Below are positions 9,645 to 19,122 of a stretch of DNA of 56,691 nucleotides, piece by piece (positions within the stretch are counted from its first letter, which is position 1; each line of letters opens with the position of its first letter). The notes below the pieces were generated by a model that saw only the letters and a list, made by a program, of their open reading frames with translations, made no database searches and was not told the origin of the DNA. Origin of the DNA: Legionella sp. (GTDB lineage: Bacteria; Pseudomonadota; Gammaproteobacteria; Legionellales; Legionellaceae). Position numbers and translations under genes: made by a program. The DNA is taken from positions 1-56,691 of the forward strand of contig JAUXWR010000502.1 in NCBI GenBank assembly GCA_030680075.1. Reading direction: 5' to 3'.

Positions 9645-9706
9645 ACGGTTAACCATTTACGGACTAAACCGCTTGCACACATGAATTGTTAGTGTAGAGC
9701 CATTGA
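9645..9706 (+). pseudogene. Degenerate duplicate of the recN 3' end
   Basis: The stretch ending TGAATTGTTAGTGTAGAG aligns with the last ~65 bases of recN (8550-8613): CGG-TTAACCATT, then AAACC-GCT, then TGAATTGTTAGTG-AGAG-CA-TGA. Several substitutions and small indels break the reading frame. One frame reads LTIYGLNRLHT against recN LTITDQTRSHA before going out of frame. This is a remnant, not a gene, and marks the right edge of the probable insertion after recN. Confidence 0.7.
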
Positions 9707-9775
9707 AAGTTATCTCATCAATTTAAACATTAGTTCTGATTCCAGGACAAGCGTCTCCAGGAATGGCGAATCTAT

Positions 9776-10288
9776 TTACATTAATTTAAATACATCAAGT
9801 AACACGCCATTAAAAAGCGTGCGTTTCCAATGAGTCATTCCAACTTTCTTTGCTACATTTTTTGAGGCTATATTATCTAGTTGAATAATAGAAACCAGTT
9901 CAGGTATGCTTAACTCCATCAAAGCATAATCCCTCATTGCTAGCGCGGCTTCCGTTGCTATTCCTTTGCCCCAGAAAGCCTTCTCCAGTCGGTAGCCTAG
10001 CTCGATATGAGTTTGTCCGTCTACTTCCTGTTGCATTAATCCACAAAAGCCCAGGAGTCTATTATTTTCTTTCCATACTAAGGCCAATAAACCAAAACCT
10101 TGTTTTTCGTATAAAGCTATCCAGGATTGCATTTGTTGTTGGACTGTTTCTTTATCCAATGGCGCACCGGTGCCAATAAACTGCATTACCTCTGGATCAG
10201 CGCAAATTACAGCAAACTCATCTACATCATTCATAGTAAAGGGGCGAAGTATTATTCTTTCTGTTTCAATTGTAAAATTATTTTTCAT
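9776..10288 (-). CDS. GNAT-family N-acetyltransferase (RimJ/RimL type)
   Basis: Predicted acetyl-CoA-dependent acetyltransferase of 170 residues. It starts TERIILRPF, the RimL-like beginning, and has the acetyl-CoA pyrophosphate loop as YRLEKAFWGKGIATEAALAM (R/Q-x-x-G-x-G/A variant), followed by NIASKNVAKKVGM, the typical N-x-x-S-x-x-x-A-x-K-x-G-M helix. The substrate is unknown; relatives acetylate ribosomal-protein N termini or small molecules. The ATG at 10288 has AGGTG six bases upstream. It is a single gene. Confidence 0.85.
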   Translation of the reverse strand: MKNNFTIETERIILRPFTMNDVDEFAVICADPEVMQFIGTGAPLDKETVQQQMQSWIALYEKQGFGLLALVWKENNRLLGFCGLMQQEVDGQTHIELGYRLEKAFWGKGIATEAALAMRDYALMELSIPELVSIIQLDNIASKNVAKKVGMTHWKRTLFNGVLLDVFKLM

Positions 10289-10368
10289 TTTTCACCTGAT
10301 ATTTTGCTTAATTATGTTTTTGTGCTAAGCGTCGGTATTTTCTGAAGTTCGCTGATTAATTAACAAAG

Positions 10369-10860
10369 TTATCCACAAAAAACCCCTGCGGACGGAACAC
10401 CATTCACTCTAAAATTTTTACTTTAAATTCAAGTAGTTACAAAATTAAAGACCATTTTTTTTTACTTTGTATAATATTATGAACAAAATTATCCACAGGA
10501 GAGTTACTCCATCCAAGGCTCCAACGTGATGATTATTCCTGATTCAGATGAGTGCGGCGTTCATTCATGGTTTCAATGCTATTGATAACAGTTTGATGAC
10601 TTATTTCTTGCAACACAGGAATAGACTTCAAAGGCCGCTTTGTGTGGATAGCATAGGCAATAAAAAAACTGTCTTGCCAGATTTTTTCATTTTTGCGTGT
10701 GTGGGCTTTAAGCCACAGGGTTATCCATAAAAAATGAAATAACCATTTGTCGCGATGCAACTCCATTTCGTGGGTAAACACTTCGTTAATCGCGTCTTCA
10801 ATGACACATACCTTTACACCCTCAACAAAACTGCTACAGCGGTTAACCAGCTTATCCACA
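10369..10860 (+). promoter_or_regulatory. Cluster of DnaA-box 9-mers
   Basis: Exact TTATCCACA occurs at 10369-10377, 10490-10498 and 10852-10860, with a near match TTATCCATA at about 10722. All are on the same strand. The first two bracket a very AT-rich 110 bases; the others fall inside the neighbouring coding sequence. Known DnaA boxes can titrate DnaA or regulate transcription. Function here is inferred from clustering only. Confidence 0.35.
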
Positions 10861-12173
10861 TGTGCATTTTCTATGTACCAGGACTCTGTAAAGCGCTTAT
10901 TGTTGAGCCAGGATTTTGACCGCTTGAAGGACAACTCCATGGTTTCCTGTGTAAACGGGGTAATCTGGATGCTGAGGCTCTGGATAGTGGCATTAATATC
11001 TAGAGGATTAGGCGCAAAATGAATCCCCATTAATTCTTGCATTTCCAACAAATGCAAGTCTGGCATGCTACCCTGTTTAATGGTAATCGCCAAAAAATGC
11101 TCCGTTATCAACACTAAATATTCAGTGTCAACTTCACGTAACGTTACACTTTCATCAAATGCATCATTATAATATTTTTTTACATCAGCAACCGACATTG
11201 GCGGAGTCACCCAGGCATCTTTAATGCCTAAACCAAATTTATATAATAAGCCGCAAAGCCGATTATTTCTGCCCTGTTTAATATGAATAAATAGACCTTG
11301 AGCACCACTGCCATCGACTTCGCTGGCTTTTATTTGAACAATTGGAGCGGCTTTACTTTTGTTAAAAACAACCCCTTTCATGCGTTGAAGCTTAATCCAC
11401 CGACTAAACTGGCTTTGATAAAGAGCAGGATACCAGCTTTGAATAATCTGCAAACGCGACAAGGACACCGAACTTAGAACAATAGTATCCATTAATTGCT
11501 CAAGAGTGGCGATGACCATTTCCCGCACCTCAGGCTTTGGATGTAGCAGCGCGAGTAATGCAATATCCTGACCTTCTTCAATACTATAAAGATCAACGAT
11601 TAAATCAGGGAAAAAATCAGCAGGCATCGCATGACTTTGCGCAAAGAAATTTTCAGCAATATCAAAATGCGATAAATCAGAAAGCTCGGCTATCATACTG
11701 CGCATGGCTTCCAGATGATCAATTTCATCATCAAAAGTCAGCTCTTCATCCTGCCCTGCCAACTCAAGATAAGCATCCCGTAGCTCATCGGATAATTCGA
11801 CATGAACATCATAAAAGGCATTAAGAACAGGTAACCAAAAGCTTAACGAATGTTTGCCGCTGTTGATAGCTTTCGCCATATTACTCATCAGTTGATTGAG
11901 CGTTTTGCCAGCGAGCTTATTACCCGCCTCAACAGCAGACTGAAGCTGTGCCACACAAATATCAATCGCAAAAATACAGGAAGAGTAGTATGGGCGCTCT
12001 TCATCTGTGTCCTCATCATCGAGAGAGTCAATCAGCTGAATCATTTCCAACGCAAGCTCAGGCTCATTCAAAAATGAAATGAAATGCTCAGGCTCCGGAT
12101 CAATATTTTTTTCAATAAGGGATGCCATATCGGCAATCCATTTTTTCAGCGTATCAAATTGCGCTTTGGTCAT
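10533..12173 (-). CDS. Conserved hypothetical protein (546 aa)
   Basis: Large soluble protein without signal peptide or membrane segments. The N-terminal third is acidic (LIDSLDDEDTDEERP) and helical, reminiscent of HEAT-like repeats, and the C-terminal half is mixed alpha/beta with LWITLWLKAHTRKNEKIW near the end. I do not recognise a domain. The ATG overlaps the yciA stop as ATGA, so it is the last gene of a translationally coupled tex-yciA operon. No metabolic function is implied by that context. Normal base composition suggests a resident Legionella gene. Confidence 0.8.
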   Translation of the reverse strand: MTKAQFDTLKKWIADMASLIEKNIDPEPEHFISFLNEPELALEMIQLIDSLDDEDTDEERPYYSSCIFAIDICVAQLQSAVEAGNKLAGKTLNQLMSNMAKAINSGKHSLSFWLPVLNAFYDVHVELSDELRDAYLELAGQDEELTFDDEIDHLEAMRSMIAELSDLSHFDIAENFFAQSHAMPADFFPDLIVDLYSIEEGQDIALLALLHPKPEVREMVIATLEQLMDTIVLSSVSLSRLQIIQSWYPALYQSQFSRWIKLQRMKGVVFNKSKAAPIVQIKASEVDGSGAQGLFIHIKQGRNNRLCGLLYKFGLGIKDAWVTPPMSVADVKKYYNDAFDESVTLREVDTEYLVLITEHFLAITIKQGSMPDLHLLEMQELMGIHFAPNPLDINATIQSLSIQITPFTQETMELSFKRSKSWLNNKRFTESWYIENAHVDKLVNRCSSFVEGVKVCVIEDAINEVFTHEMELHRDKWLFHFLWITLWLKAHTRKNEKIWQDSFFIAYAIHTKRPLKSIPVLQEISHQTVINSIETMNERRTHLNQE

Positions 12174-12556
12174 GCGTTTTTTAACACCTGTCGTGGCTTG
12201 CCATTTTCATCAATAGCTACAAATACAAATACGCCTTCCGTTACGCGATATTTACCCGTGCTTGTCGCGGGTTCTGCCCAAACCTCAACAGCGATAGTAA
12301 GCGATGTATTACCTGCCTTAATCAGCTCAACATGGCAACTAACGACGTCGCCCACGTGAACTGGCTTAAGGAAAGTCATGGAGTTAATGGCAACTGTAGC
12401 TACCCGCCCCTGAGCCAGTTTTTTGGCTAATACACCTGCGGCCAAATCCATCTGAGAAACTAGCCAGCCGCCGAAAATATCTCCGTTAGCATTAGTGTCT
12501 GCGGGCATTGCCAGCGTTTGAATGGTTATTTCACCACGTGGAATTAACGTATTCAT
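12170..12556 (-). CDS. yciA: YciA-like hotdog acyl-CoA thioesterase
   Basis: Cytosolic acyl-CoA thioesterase of 128 residues. The family signature [16 protein letters not shown] is present, with Asp in the position used as catalytic acid/base in YciA, followed by [19 protein letters not shown] and the C-terminal hotdog strand. The family hydrolyses a broad range of acyl-CoAs and helps maintain free CoA. The start overlaps the tex stop (ATGA), and its own stop overlaps the next gene in the same way. Confidence 0.92.
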   Translation of the reverse strand: MNTLIPRGEITIQTLAMPADTNANGDIFGGWLVSQMDLAAGVLAKKLAQGRVATVAINSMTFLKPVHVGDVVSCHVELIKAGNTSLTIAVEVWAEPATSTGKYRVTEGVFVFVAIDENGKPRQVLKNA

Positions 12557-14895
12557 GAGCCACGCTTTAATTTTGACAAAGCATCAGCCATTGCGGTGTT
12601 AAACACGCCTTTTTTGGCAGCAACAGGTTGTTTGGTCTTCTCAATTTTTTTCTGTACCACAGTATTTTTTGCGGCCGTTATTTTTTTCTCAAAGGATGGT
12701 TTAACGATTTTTTTCTGCGTGACGGGCGCTTTTTCTTCATCCAGTTTCATGCTTAAACCAATACGCCGTCTTTCTTTATCCACTTCAACGACTTTCACCT
12801 TAACAATATCACCCGCTTTAACAAAAGTATGGGGATCGGTAATAAAGCGATTAGTCATGGCTGAAATATGAACCAGACCGTCCTGATGCACACCAATATC
12901 GACAAAAGCACCAAAATTGGTAACATTGCTCACGACACCCTCGAGAATCATCCCTTCGGATAAATGATTAATATCTTCCACACCTTCTTTAAAAGTGGCT
13001 GTTTTAAATTCAGGCCGTGGATCGCGCCCTGGTTTTTCAAGCTCTTTTAATACATCACGAATGGTGGGTAAACCAAAATTTTCATCAACGAAAGAATTAG
13101 CGTTAACACTATGCAATAAGGCGTGATTGCCAATAATTTCCTTTAAATCAACCTTTTGGGCGGCGAGAATTTTCTCAACGAGCGGGTAGGCTTCCGGGTG
13201 AACACACGAGGCATCCAGAGGATTATCACCATTCATGATGCGCAGAAAACCGGCTGATTGCTGAAAGCTTTTTTCACCCATACGAGGAACATCTTTTAAT
13301 TGTGTACGACAACGAAATGCACCATGCTCATCCCGGTATTGAACCAGATTTTTTGCAAGTGTCTCGTTTAGCCCTGAAACTTTGGTGAGCAAGGCCACTG
13401 ATGCGGTGTTAACATCAACACCTACTGTATTCACACAATCCTCAACAACACCCTCAAGGCTACGTGCCAATCTATTTTGATTTACATCGTGCTGATATTG
13501 CCCAACACCAATCGCTTTCGGCTCAATTTTCACGAGTTCTGCTAAAGGATCTTGCAGACGTCTCGCAATGGAAACGGCGCCCCGAATACTCACATCCAAA
13601 TCGGGAAACTCATTAGCCGCTAACTCTGAAGCAGAATAAACAGAAGCGCCGGCTTCACTCACCATTACTTTAGCCAAGGTCAAGTCAGGGTACATTTTCA
13701 TCATATCAGTAACAAGACGTTCTGTTTCACGTGAACCGGTGCCATTACCAATACTAAATATATCCACATTATGGCGAGCCGCTAATTTGGCAAACTCGGC
13801 AATGGCCTGATGCCATTCATTTTGGGGGGCAAACGGAAACACGGTAGTGTAATCAAGAACCTTTCCTGTTTTGTCGATAACAACAACCTTCACGCCCGTA
13901 CGGATACCAGGATCCAGCCCTATGGTTGTACGGGGGCCTGCAGGGGCTGCCAGTAATAAATCGCGTAAATTTTTAGCAAATACATTAATCGCTTCTTCAT
14001 CCGCTGATTCACGCAAGCGTGCCAGTAACTCAAGCTCGAGCTTGGTGAATAATTTAACTTTCCACGTCATGCGTACAGTATCGAGTAACCAGCCATCTGC
14101 CGCACGCTTCTCATCAGAAATGTTAAAATAGGCAGCAACACGTTTTTCACCATATTCCGGATCATCCGCCAGGACCAGCGAGAACTGTAAAACACTTTCA
14201 CGGCGACCACGAAAGAGTGCTAGTGCACGATGAGATGGAATTTTTTTAATTGGCTCAACATAATTGAAATAATCAGAGAACTTATTAGCGCCCTTTTTAT
14301 CCGCACTGCCTGTTGATTTAAGGACTGCATGCCCCCAGAGATATTCGCGAAGCTCATTGATCAATTCCGCATCTTCGGCAAATTGCTCCATGAGAATCTG
14401 GCGAGCGCCTTCAAGAGCGGCTTTGCTGTCTTCGATACCTGCTTCGGTATTAATAAACCGGGCAGATTGAGCTTCCGGATCAAGAGTCGGATCGTGTAAA
14501 AGCAGTTGAGCCAATGGCTCAAGACCCGCTTCACGCGCGATTTGCGCCTTGGTGCGCCGTTTTGGCCTAAAGGGGAGATATAAATCTTCAAGGCGGGGTT
14601 TGGTCGCAGCAGTCAAAATGCTTGCTTCAAGTTCGGGCGTTAGTTTGTCTTGCTCACGAATGGATTGTAAAACCACCAGACGGCGCTCATCTAACTCACG
14701 AATATAATGCAAGCGTTCTGCGAGCTTACGCAACTGCGTATCATCAAGACCCTCAGTTGCCTCTTTACGATAGCGTGCAATAAACGGAACCGTTGCTCCT
14801 TCATCCAGCAGGCGAATAGCTGTTTCTACCTGAGAAATTTTTGTTTTCAGTTCCTCTGCAATAATCGCTGCAGCTGACATCATCTCTTGAACCAT
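12553..14895 (-). CDS. tex: Tex RNA-binding transcription accessory protein
   Basis: Conserved nucleic-acid-binding protein of 780 residues. It opens with the Tex N-terminal helices ([20 protein letters not shown]). The central YqgF/RNase H-like domain includes [16 protein letters not shown] helix-hairpin-helix segment follows ([17 protein letters not shown]), then one C-terminal S1 domain ([20 protein letters not shown]). The last ~60 residues are a basic, low-complexity tail. The start could be the ATG at 14895 (GGGG a few bases upstream) or the MMS four codons later. First gene of a coupled operon with yciA. Confidence 0.96.
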   Translation of the reverse strand: MVQEMMSAAAIIAEELKTKISQVETAIRLLDEGATVPFIARYRKEATEGLDDTQLRKLAERLHYIRELDERRLVVLQSIREQDKLTPELEASILTAATKPRLEDLYLPFRPKRRTKAQIAREAGLEPLAQLLLHDPTLDPEAQSARFINTEAGIEDSKAALEGARQILMEQFAEDAELINELREYLWGHAVLKSTGSADKKGANKFSDYFNYVEPIKKIPSHRALALFRGRRESVLQFSLVLADDPEYGEKRVAAYFNISDEKRAADGWLLDTVRMTWKVKLFTKLELELLARLRESADEEAINVFAKNLRDLLLAAPAGPRTTIGLDPGIRTGVKVVVIDKTGKVLDYTTVFPFAPQNEWHQAIAEFAKLAARHNVDIFSIGNGTGSRETERLVTDMMKMYPDLTLAKVMVSEAGASVYSASELAANEFPDLDVSIRGAVSIARRLQDPLAELVKIEPKAIGVGQYQHDVNQNRLARSLEGVVEDCVNTVGVDVNTASVALLTKVSGLNETLAKNLVQYRDEHGAFRCRTQLKDVPRMGEKSFQQSAGFLRIMNGDNPLDASCVHPEAYPLVEKILAAQKVDLKEIIGNHALLHSVNANSFVDENFGLPTIRDVLKELEKPGRDPRPEFKTATFKEGVEDINHLSEGMILEGVVSNVTNFGAFVDIGVHQDGLVHISAMTNRFITDPHTFVKAGDIVKVKVVEVDKERRRIGLSMKLDEEKAPVTQKKIVKPSFEKKITAAKNTVVQKKIEKTKQPVAAKKGVFNTAMADALSKLKRGS

Positions 14896-14991
14896 TCACA
14901 TCCCCGAAAATATGAAATAAAAAACGTAAAAATATTATACTAATTAACAATTACAACCCGGTATCAGTAAGTTAAGAACTTTGCAATTAAA

Positions 14992-15048
14992 TTGTAGGTT
15001 GAGGCCTTGGCCCAACAAGCTGTCGGGCTAAAAGCCCGACCTGCATTT
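14992..15048. repeat. Palindromic repeat, family D
   Basis: TTGTAGGTTGAGGCCTTGG followed by CAACAAGCT and the hairpin GTCGGGCTAAAAGCCCGAC. A second copy in the same orientation lies at 21110-21166, including the flanking ATTAAATTGTAGGTT. It lies between glmS (end) and tex (start). The hairpin could act as a weak transcription barrier behind glmS, but no T-run is seen. Confidence 0.7.
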
Positions 15049-15114
15049 TGCACACGGGTTGTCATTTTTTGTGGATTATATACTCATTGACGAATTTTAG
15101 ACAAAGATCTTTAC

Positions 15115-16929
15115 TCATTCTACCGTTACTGATTTAGCCAGGTTTCGAGGTTGATCAACATCTGTACCCTTGGCAACAGCCACATGATAGGCTAATAGTT
15201 GTAACGGTATGGTATAAATAATTGGCGCGACCCACGGCCCACACTGAGGCACTGGTATTAATTTGGCACCATTAGCCTTCCATTGTTGCGAGTCGTCAAC
15301 AAACACCAGCAATTGCCCGCCCCTTGCGCTGACTTCATGCAAGTTTGATTTTAATTTGTCGAGAAGCTCATCATTGGGTGCGACTGCAATAACCGGCATA
15401 TCTTTATCAACAAGAGCTAGCGGGCCATGTTTAAGCTCTCCTGCGGGATACGCTTCTGCATGAATATACGAAATTTCTTTTAATTTTAACGCGCCTTCGA
15501 GAGCGACAGGATATTGAACCCCGCGGCCCAGAAAAAGGGCGTGTGCTTTATTGACAAAGGTCGCTGATAAAGCGGCAATCTCGTCATTCATTTTCAAGAC
15601 ACGCTCACAACAAGCGGGTAGCTCTCTTAGTTCGGCGAGAACCGTTTCTGCACGCGAGTCCTTACATAATGCGGCTGATAACATCAAAAAAGCCGCAAGC
15701 TGGGTGGTAAATGCCTTCGTTGAGGCAACGCCAATCTCCGTGCCTGCACGTGTCAGAAAAACCGAGTTTGCCTCACGCACCATGGTACTAGTTGCAACAT
15801 TACAAATGGCAAGACTGCCTAAATAGTTTTTTGTTTTGGCCTTGTATAAAGCGGCCAATGTATCGGCTGTTTCACCCGATTGAGATACCGTAATAAACAA
15901 TGTGCCATCAGGGACCACTACATCGCGATATCGGTACTCGCTCGCAATTTCCACGTGCGTTGGCAAACCTGCAAGAGACTCAAGCCAGTAACGGGCAACA
16001 AGACCTGCATGGTAACTTGTGCCACACGCAACAATATGAATTTGTTTTACATTTGAAAACAAGGCCGCCGCACGCTCACCAAAACTTGCTCTAAGCACCT
16101 CTATTGAGGCGATACGACCTTCAAGAGTATCAGCTAATACTTTAGTCTGTTCGTATATTTCTTTTAACATAAAATGACGGTAAGGCCCTTTGTTTACCAC
16201 TTGACTATCATTATCCAAAGGATGTGAGGGACGCTGCACCGATTTCCCCTCTGCATCAAATAACTCAATTTGACCCAACTGCAAACGAACACTATCCCCT
16301 TCCTCAAGATAAATCACCGACTGGGCAAATGAACGCAGCGCCAAAGCATCGGACGCTATAAAATACTCACCGATACCTAAACCAACCACCAGAGGGCTGC
16401 CTTTACGAATTGCCACCAGCTCTTGTGGACGCTGTTGATGAATAACACCCAGTGCAAAAGCACCACGCATTTTTTTTGCCGCTTCCTGCACGGCCATGAG
16501 CAAGTCTTCATGCTGTTGGTAATAATGATGAATCAGGTGTGCCGCGACTTCAGTATCCGTTTCGGAAGTGAACTCGTAGTCAAAGCCCATTAAATGTTGG
16601 CGTAACTCGTCATGATTCTCAATAATTCCATTATGGACGAGCGCGATTTCACCATTGGAAAGATGGGGGTGTGCATTTAGCTCACAAGGTTTGCCGTGGG
16701 TAGCCCAGCGAGTATGAGCAATGCCAATCGAACCGGCAATGGCCGTTTCTTGCATCGCATCGGCCAGGGCTTGCACTTTTCCCTGGATTCTGACGCGTTT
16801 CAAGCGCCCGGCACTGTCAATAACCGCGATGCCCGCTGAATCATAACCGCGATACTCAAGGCGTCGTAAACCTTCCAGCAACACACGGCTAATATCCCGT
16901 TGAGATATTGCTCCCATGATCCCACACAT
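15115..16929 (-). CDS. glmS: Glutamine-fructose-6-phosphate aminotransferase
   Basis: Makes glucosamine-6-phosphate from fructose-6-phosphate and glutamine, the entry step to UDP-GlcNAc for peptidoglycan and LPS. Residues 1-230 are the class II glutaminase domain with the N-terminal nucleophile Cys2 (MCGIMGA) and TRWATHGKPCELNAHPH. Two SIS sugar-isomerase domains follow (VACGTSYHAGL, TVSQSGETADTLAAL), and the end is DVDQPRNLAKSVTVE as expected. Length 604 is normal. AAGGAG lies seven bases before the ATG. No glmS ribozyme-like leader is apparent. Confidence 0.98.
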   Translation of the reverse strand: MCGIMGAISQRDISRVLLEGLRRLEYRGYDSAGIAVIDSAGRLKRVRIQGKVQALADAMQETAIAGSIGIAHTRWATHGKPCELNAHPHLSNGEIALVHNGIIENHDELRQHLMGFDYEFTSETDTEVAAHLIHHYYQQHEDLLMAVQEAAKKMRGAFALGVIHQQRPQELVAIRKGSPLVVGLGIGEYFIASDALALRSFAQSVIYLEEGDSVRLQLGQIELFDAEGKSVQRPSHPLDNDSQVVNKGPYRHFMLKEIYEQTKVLADTLEGRIASIEVLRASFGERAAALFSNVKQIHIVACGTSYHAGLVARYWLESLAGLPTHVEIASEYRYRDVVVPDGTLFITVSQSGETADTLAALYKAKTKNYLGSLAICNVATSTMVREANSVFLTRAGTEIGVASTKAFTTQLAAFLMLSAALCKDSRAETVLAELRELPACCERVLKMNDEIAALSATFVNKAHALFLGRGVQYPVALEGALKLKEISYIHAEAYPAGELKHGPLALVDKDMPVIAVAPNDELLDKLKSNLHEVSARGGQLLVFVDDSQQWKANGAKLIPVPQCGPWVAPIIYTIPLQLLAYHVAVAKGTDVDQPRNLAKSVTVE

Positions 16930-17023
16930 AATCGCTCCTTACCTCAATCAAGTTCACCGGCCTTTAAAAGGCTCGGTGAATAGTACAAAAACCAGAGAGT
17001 ATGCCACAAGCTTCGTCTAAAAC

Positions 17024-18325
17024 CTATGTCTTTGCGGGTGGCATGCAAGACGCCTGATAACCATGCGCTTTCATTGCTTCGCAAATATCATTGGCAAGGT
17101 AATGATGCGCTCGTGTGGAAGGATGGGCTTCATCCCAAAACAGATAGTTTTCAGGCGTATCACACACATGGTAATTTTTCTCATTTTCTGCAAAATTGGC
17201 ATCTCGATATTGCAGAACCTGTGCGTATTCGAGCACAAAATTTCCTGTAAAAGGCGATTGGGGCAGCGCGTCAAACATAGGAAATTTCACATCAATGCAC
17301 GCATCAGTAACGTTGGAAAAACCATGGGCTTCTGGATTATCCAATGTTTTCTGGAAAAAAGTTTGCACATCAATATAAAGAAAATCCACCTGTGGAGCCT
17401 GAGCTTTCCACTCGTCGACTTTACGAGCCAACCGTTCGTTGTGTAATTTAATGGCATCATTTAATACCGTTCGATCTGTTGTATGGACGAATCGTGGCGT
17501 ACTGCCAACAGCAGGTAACCCAAGAACAACCACATGCCTTGCACCTGCGGCTGTTAATTTACGAATGCCCGCACCCAAGCCGTCAATCACATTATCAATG
17601 TAAGCACTCATGATAGAGGGATTATAATTGTCTTCAAACCGAAGAACACCCAAATAATCATTAGCCCCATCAAATACAAAATAAACTGTTCGGGCATCCA
17701 GGTGTTCATTTATCATCAAATACGCTTGCACAATCAAACCAAGACTTGGGGGAATTAATTTACCCACAATTAAGGTTTTTAACGTCAGGAGAGGATGACG
17801 AATTAAATTCCAGGCGGTTAATTGATGATCATAAGTAACCGACCAGCTTCCACCAAACGCCTGGTTGTTATAAAACCTCATGTCTTCTCTGTCAACTGAG
17901 AGCATTGGAGCCAAATATTCGTTCCATACGCGCCCATTGGAAAAGTGCGATTGCCAGTAAGGTTCACCAGGGACTATGGGCACCAGGCGCACCTGGGCAA
18001 TGATATTTGCTAACATGGGAGCCAGTTCATCATCAAAAAATGTATTGACGATGCCTATTCCTGAATCAAGTACCATTTGCGGAATATAATAATCATACGC
18101 AAACTCAGTCATTCTGTTGATAACAAAAACTTTCAATGGTTTTACAAGATAGGCTGGATTTTCATCCTTTCTTAAACTTTTCAACAAGTGAGTGGTGTTA
18201 CCGTTATCCGAGAGACTATCGCCAAAGACCACCATGGAGGTAACCGGTATACTGGCAAAAAGGGTAACAGGCAGGCATAATAATGCAAAATATAATACCC
18301 GACACATACTGAAACAATATGACAT
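17024..18325 (-). CDS. plaC: PlaC-type GDSL phospholipase / cholesterol acyltransferase
   Basis: Secreted GDSL-family enzyme of 433 residues. A signal peptide occupies about residues 1-25. VFGDSLSDNGN carries Ser37, and DEAHPSTRAHH carries Asp398 and His401, the same triad numbering I recall for L. pneumophila PlaC. PlaC acts as lysophospholipase and glycerophospholipid:cholesterol acyltransferase and is exported by the type II system. Cys residues in DACIDVKF and YHVCDTPE frame the segment that in PlaC forms a disulfide loop cleaved by the ProA metalloprotease for activation. GGAGAG precedes the ATG. It is downstream of smpB and upstream of glmS on the same strand. Confidence 0.93.
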   Translation of the reverse strand: MSYCFSMCRVLYFALLCLPVTLFASIPVTSMVVFGDSLSDNGNTTHLLKSLRKDENPAYLVKPLKVFVINRMTEFAYDYYIPQMVLDSGIGIVNTFFDDELAPMLANIIAQVRLVPIVPGEPYWQSHFSNGRVWNEYLAPMLSVDREDMRFYNNQAFGGSWSVTYDHQLTAWNLIRHPLLTLKTLIVGKLIPPSLGLIVQAYLMINEHLDARTVYFVFDGANDYLGVLRFEDNYNPSIMSAYIDNVIDGLGAGIRKLTAAGARHVVVLGLPAVGSTPRFVHTTDRTVLNDAIKLHNERLARKVDEWKAQAPQVDFLYIDVQTFFQKTLDNPEAHGFSNVTDACIDVKFPMFDALPQSPFTGNFVLEYAQVLQYRDANFAENEKNYHVCDTPENYLFWDEAHPSTRAHHYLANDICEAMKAHGYQASCMPPAKT

Positions 18326-18458
18326 GGGTCTCTCCTTAGATAGTTAAAAGTCCTTTATAGGCGCTTGCCAAACCCCCGACCGCGAAGAAAATCATTCAAC
18401 TGCCGTTTGTGCTGGGAAGCGCGTATTTTTACGTTGTCCGATGCATATTGTTGCGTAT

Positions 18459-18498
18459 GCTCCGAGACGGGGTACCACCCCTCTGAAGATCACGGCTT
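18459..18498. repeat. Dispersed repeat, family E
   Basis: CTCCGAGACGGGGTACCACC followed by CCTCTGAAGATCACGGCT closely resembles 52945-52992, which has CTTCGAGACGAGGTTACCAC, CCTCCTCAGCATGA and ACGGCTCTGAGG. It lies in the 203-base spacer between smpB and plaC. The rest of the spacer has no clear gene. Confidence 0.55.
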
Positions 18499-18528
18499 AG
18501 GGGTAATGACAATCAAATGTCAATTCTC

Positions 18529-19008
18529 TCAGATATGTTTCTTCATGATGCGCGCATGATCGCGCTGCCAATCTCTGTCTTTAATAGTATCACGCTTGTC
18601 ATGAGTTTTCTTACCCTTGGCCAATGCCAGTTTCATTTTAACGCGATTTTTACACCAGTAGAGCGATAACGGTATTAATGTATATCCCTGACGCTCAACG
18701 CTGCCAATTAATTGATTAAGCTCACGACGGTTAAGTAATAATTTTCGTGTGCGAATTGGGTCTGGCATTAAGTGGGCGGAGGCGGTGGACAGCGGTTGAA
18801 TCTGTGCACCCAATAAAAATGCTTCACCATATTTAATAATAACATGAGCGTCTGATAAATTGATGCGACCCGCACGTAAACTCTTGACTTCCCACCCCTG
18901 AAGAACGAGGCCCGCTTCGAATTCATTTTCTATAAAGTACTCAAAACGCGCTTTTTTATTAATAGTAATGGAAGCGCTTTCTTTTTTATTGGTAGTCATC
19001 TGTTGCAT
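18529..19008 (-). CDS. smpB: tmRNA-binding protein SmpB
   Basis: Partner of tmRNA in rescue of stalled ribosomes. Visible are [39 protein letters not shown] and the basic C-terminal tail with [20 protein letters not shown], which enters the mRNA channel. Length 159 is typical. The start used is the ATG at 19008 after AAAGAG; MTTNKK at 18999 is an alternative. No tmRNA gene was recognised next to it. It diverges from the peroxiredoxin gene. Confidence 0.97.
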   Translation of the reverse strand: MQQMTTNKKESASITINKKARFEYFIENEFEAGLVLQGWEVKSLRAGRINLSDAHVIIKYGEAFLLGAQIQPLSTASAHLMPDPIRTRKLLLNRRELNQLIGSVERQGYTLIPLSLYWCKNRVKMKLALAKGKKTHDKRDTIKDRDWQRDHARIMKKHI

Positions 19009-19122
19009 GAACTCTTTAAATATAAGGTATTAAGTATACACCGGGTATATAAATTTGGCGAAATGCATTTCGTTGCCTTTTTTTGGTAGACTGGAGATTA
19101 TTATGACTAAAGGAGTTTGTTC

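Noticed and set aside
9482..9682. 66-codon minus-strand frame
   Set aside because: Spans the family C palindrome and the recN-tail remnant; no ribosome site and no recognisable protein.
10345..10532. Possible replication origin
   Set aside because: DnaA boxes and AT-rich DNA are present, but dnaA, dnaN, gidA or other origin-linked genes are absent.
18360..18494. Minus-strand open stretch ending NDFLRGRGFGKRL between smpB and plaC
   Set aside because: It looks protein-like at the end, but there is no start codon, a TGA closes it upstream, and half of it is the family E repeat. At most a gene remnant.
18326..18528. Possible tmRNA next to smpB
   Set aside because: No tRNA-like ends or tag reading frame could be found; the spacer is a dispersed repeat and unassigned sequence.
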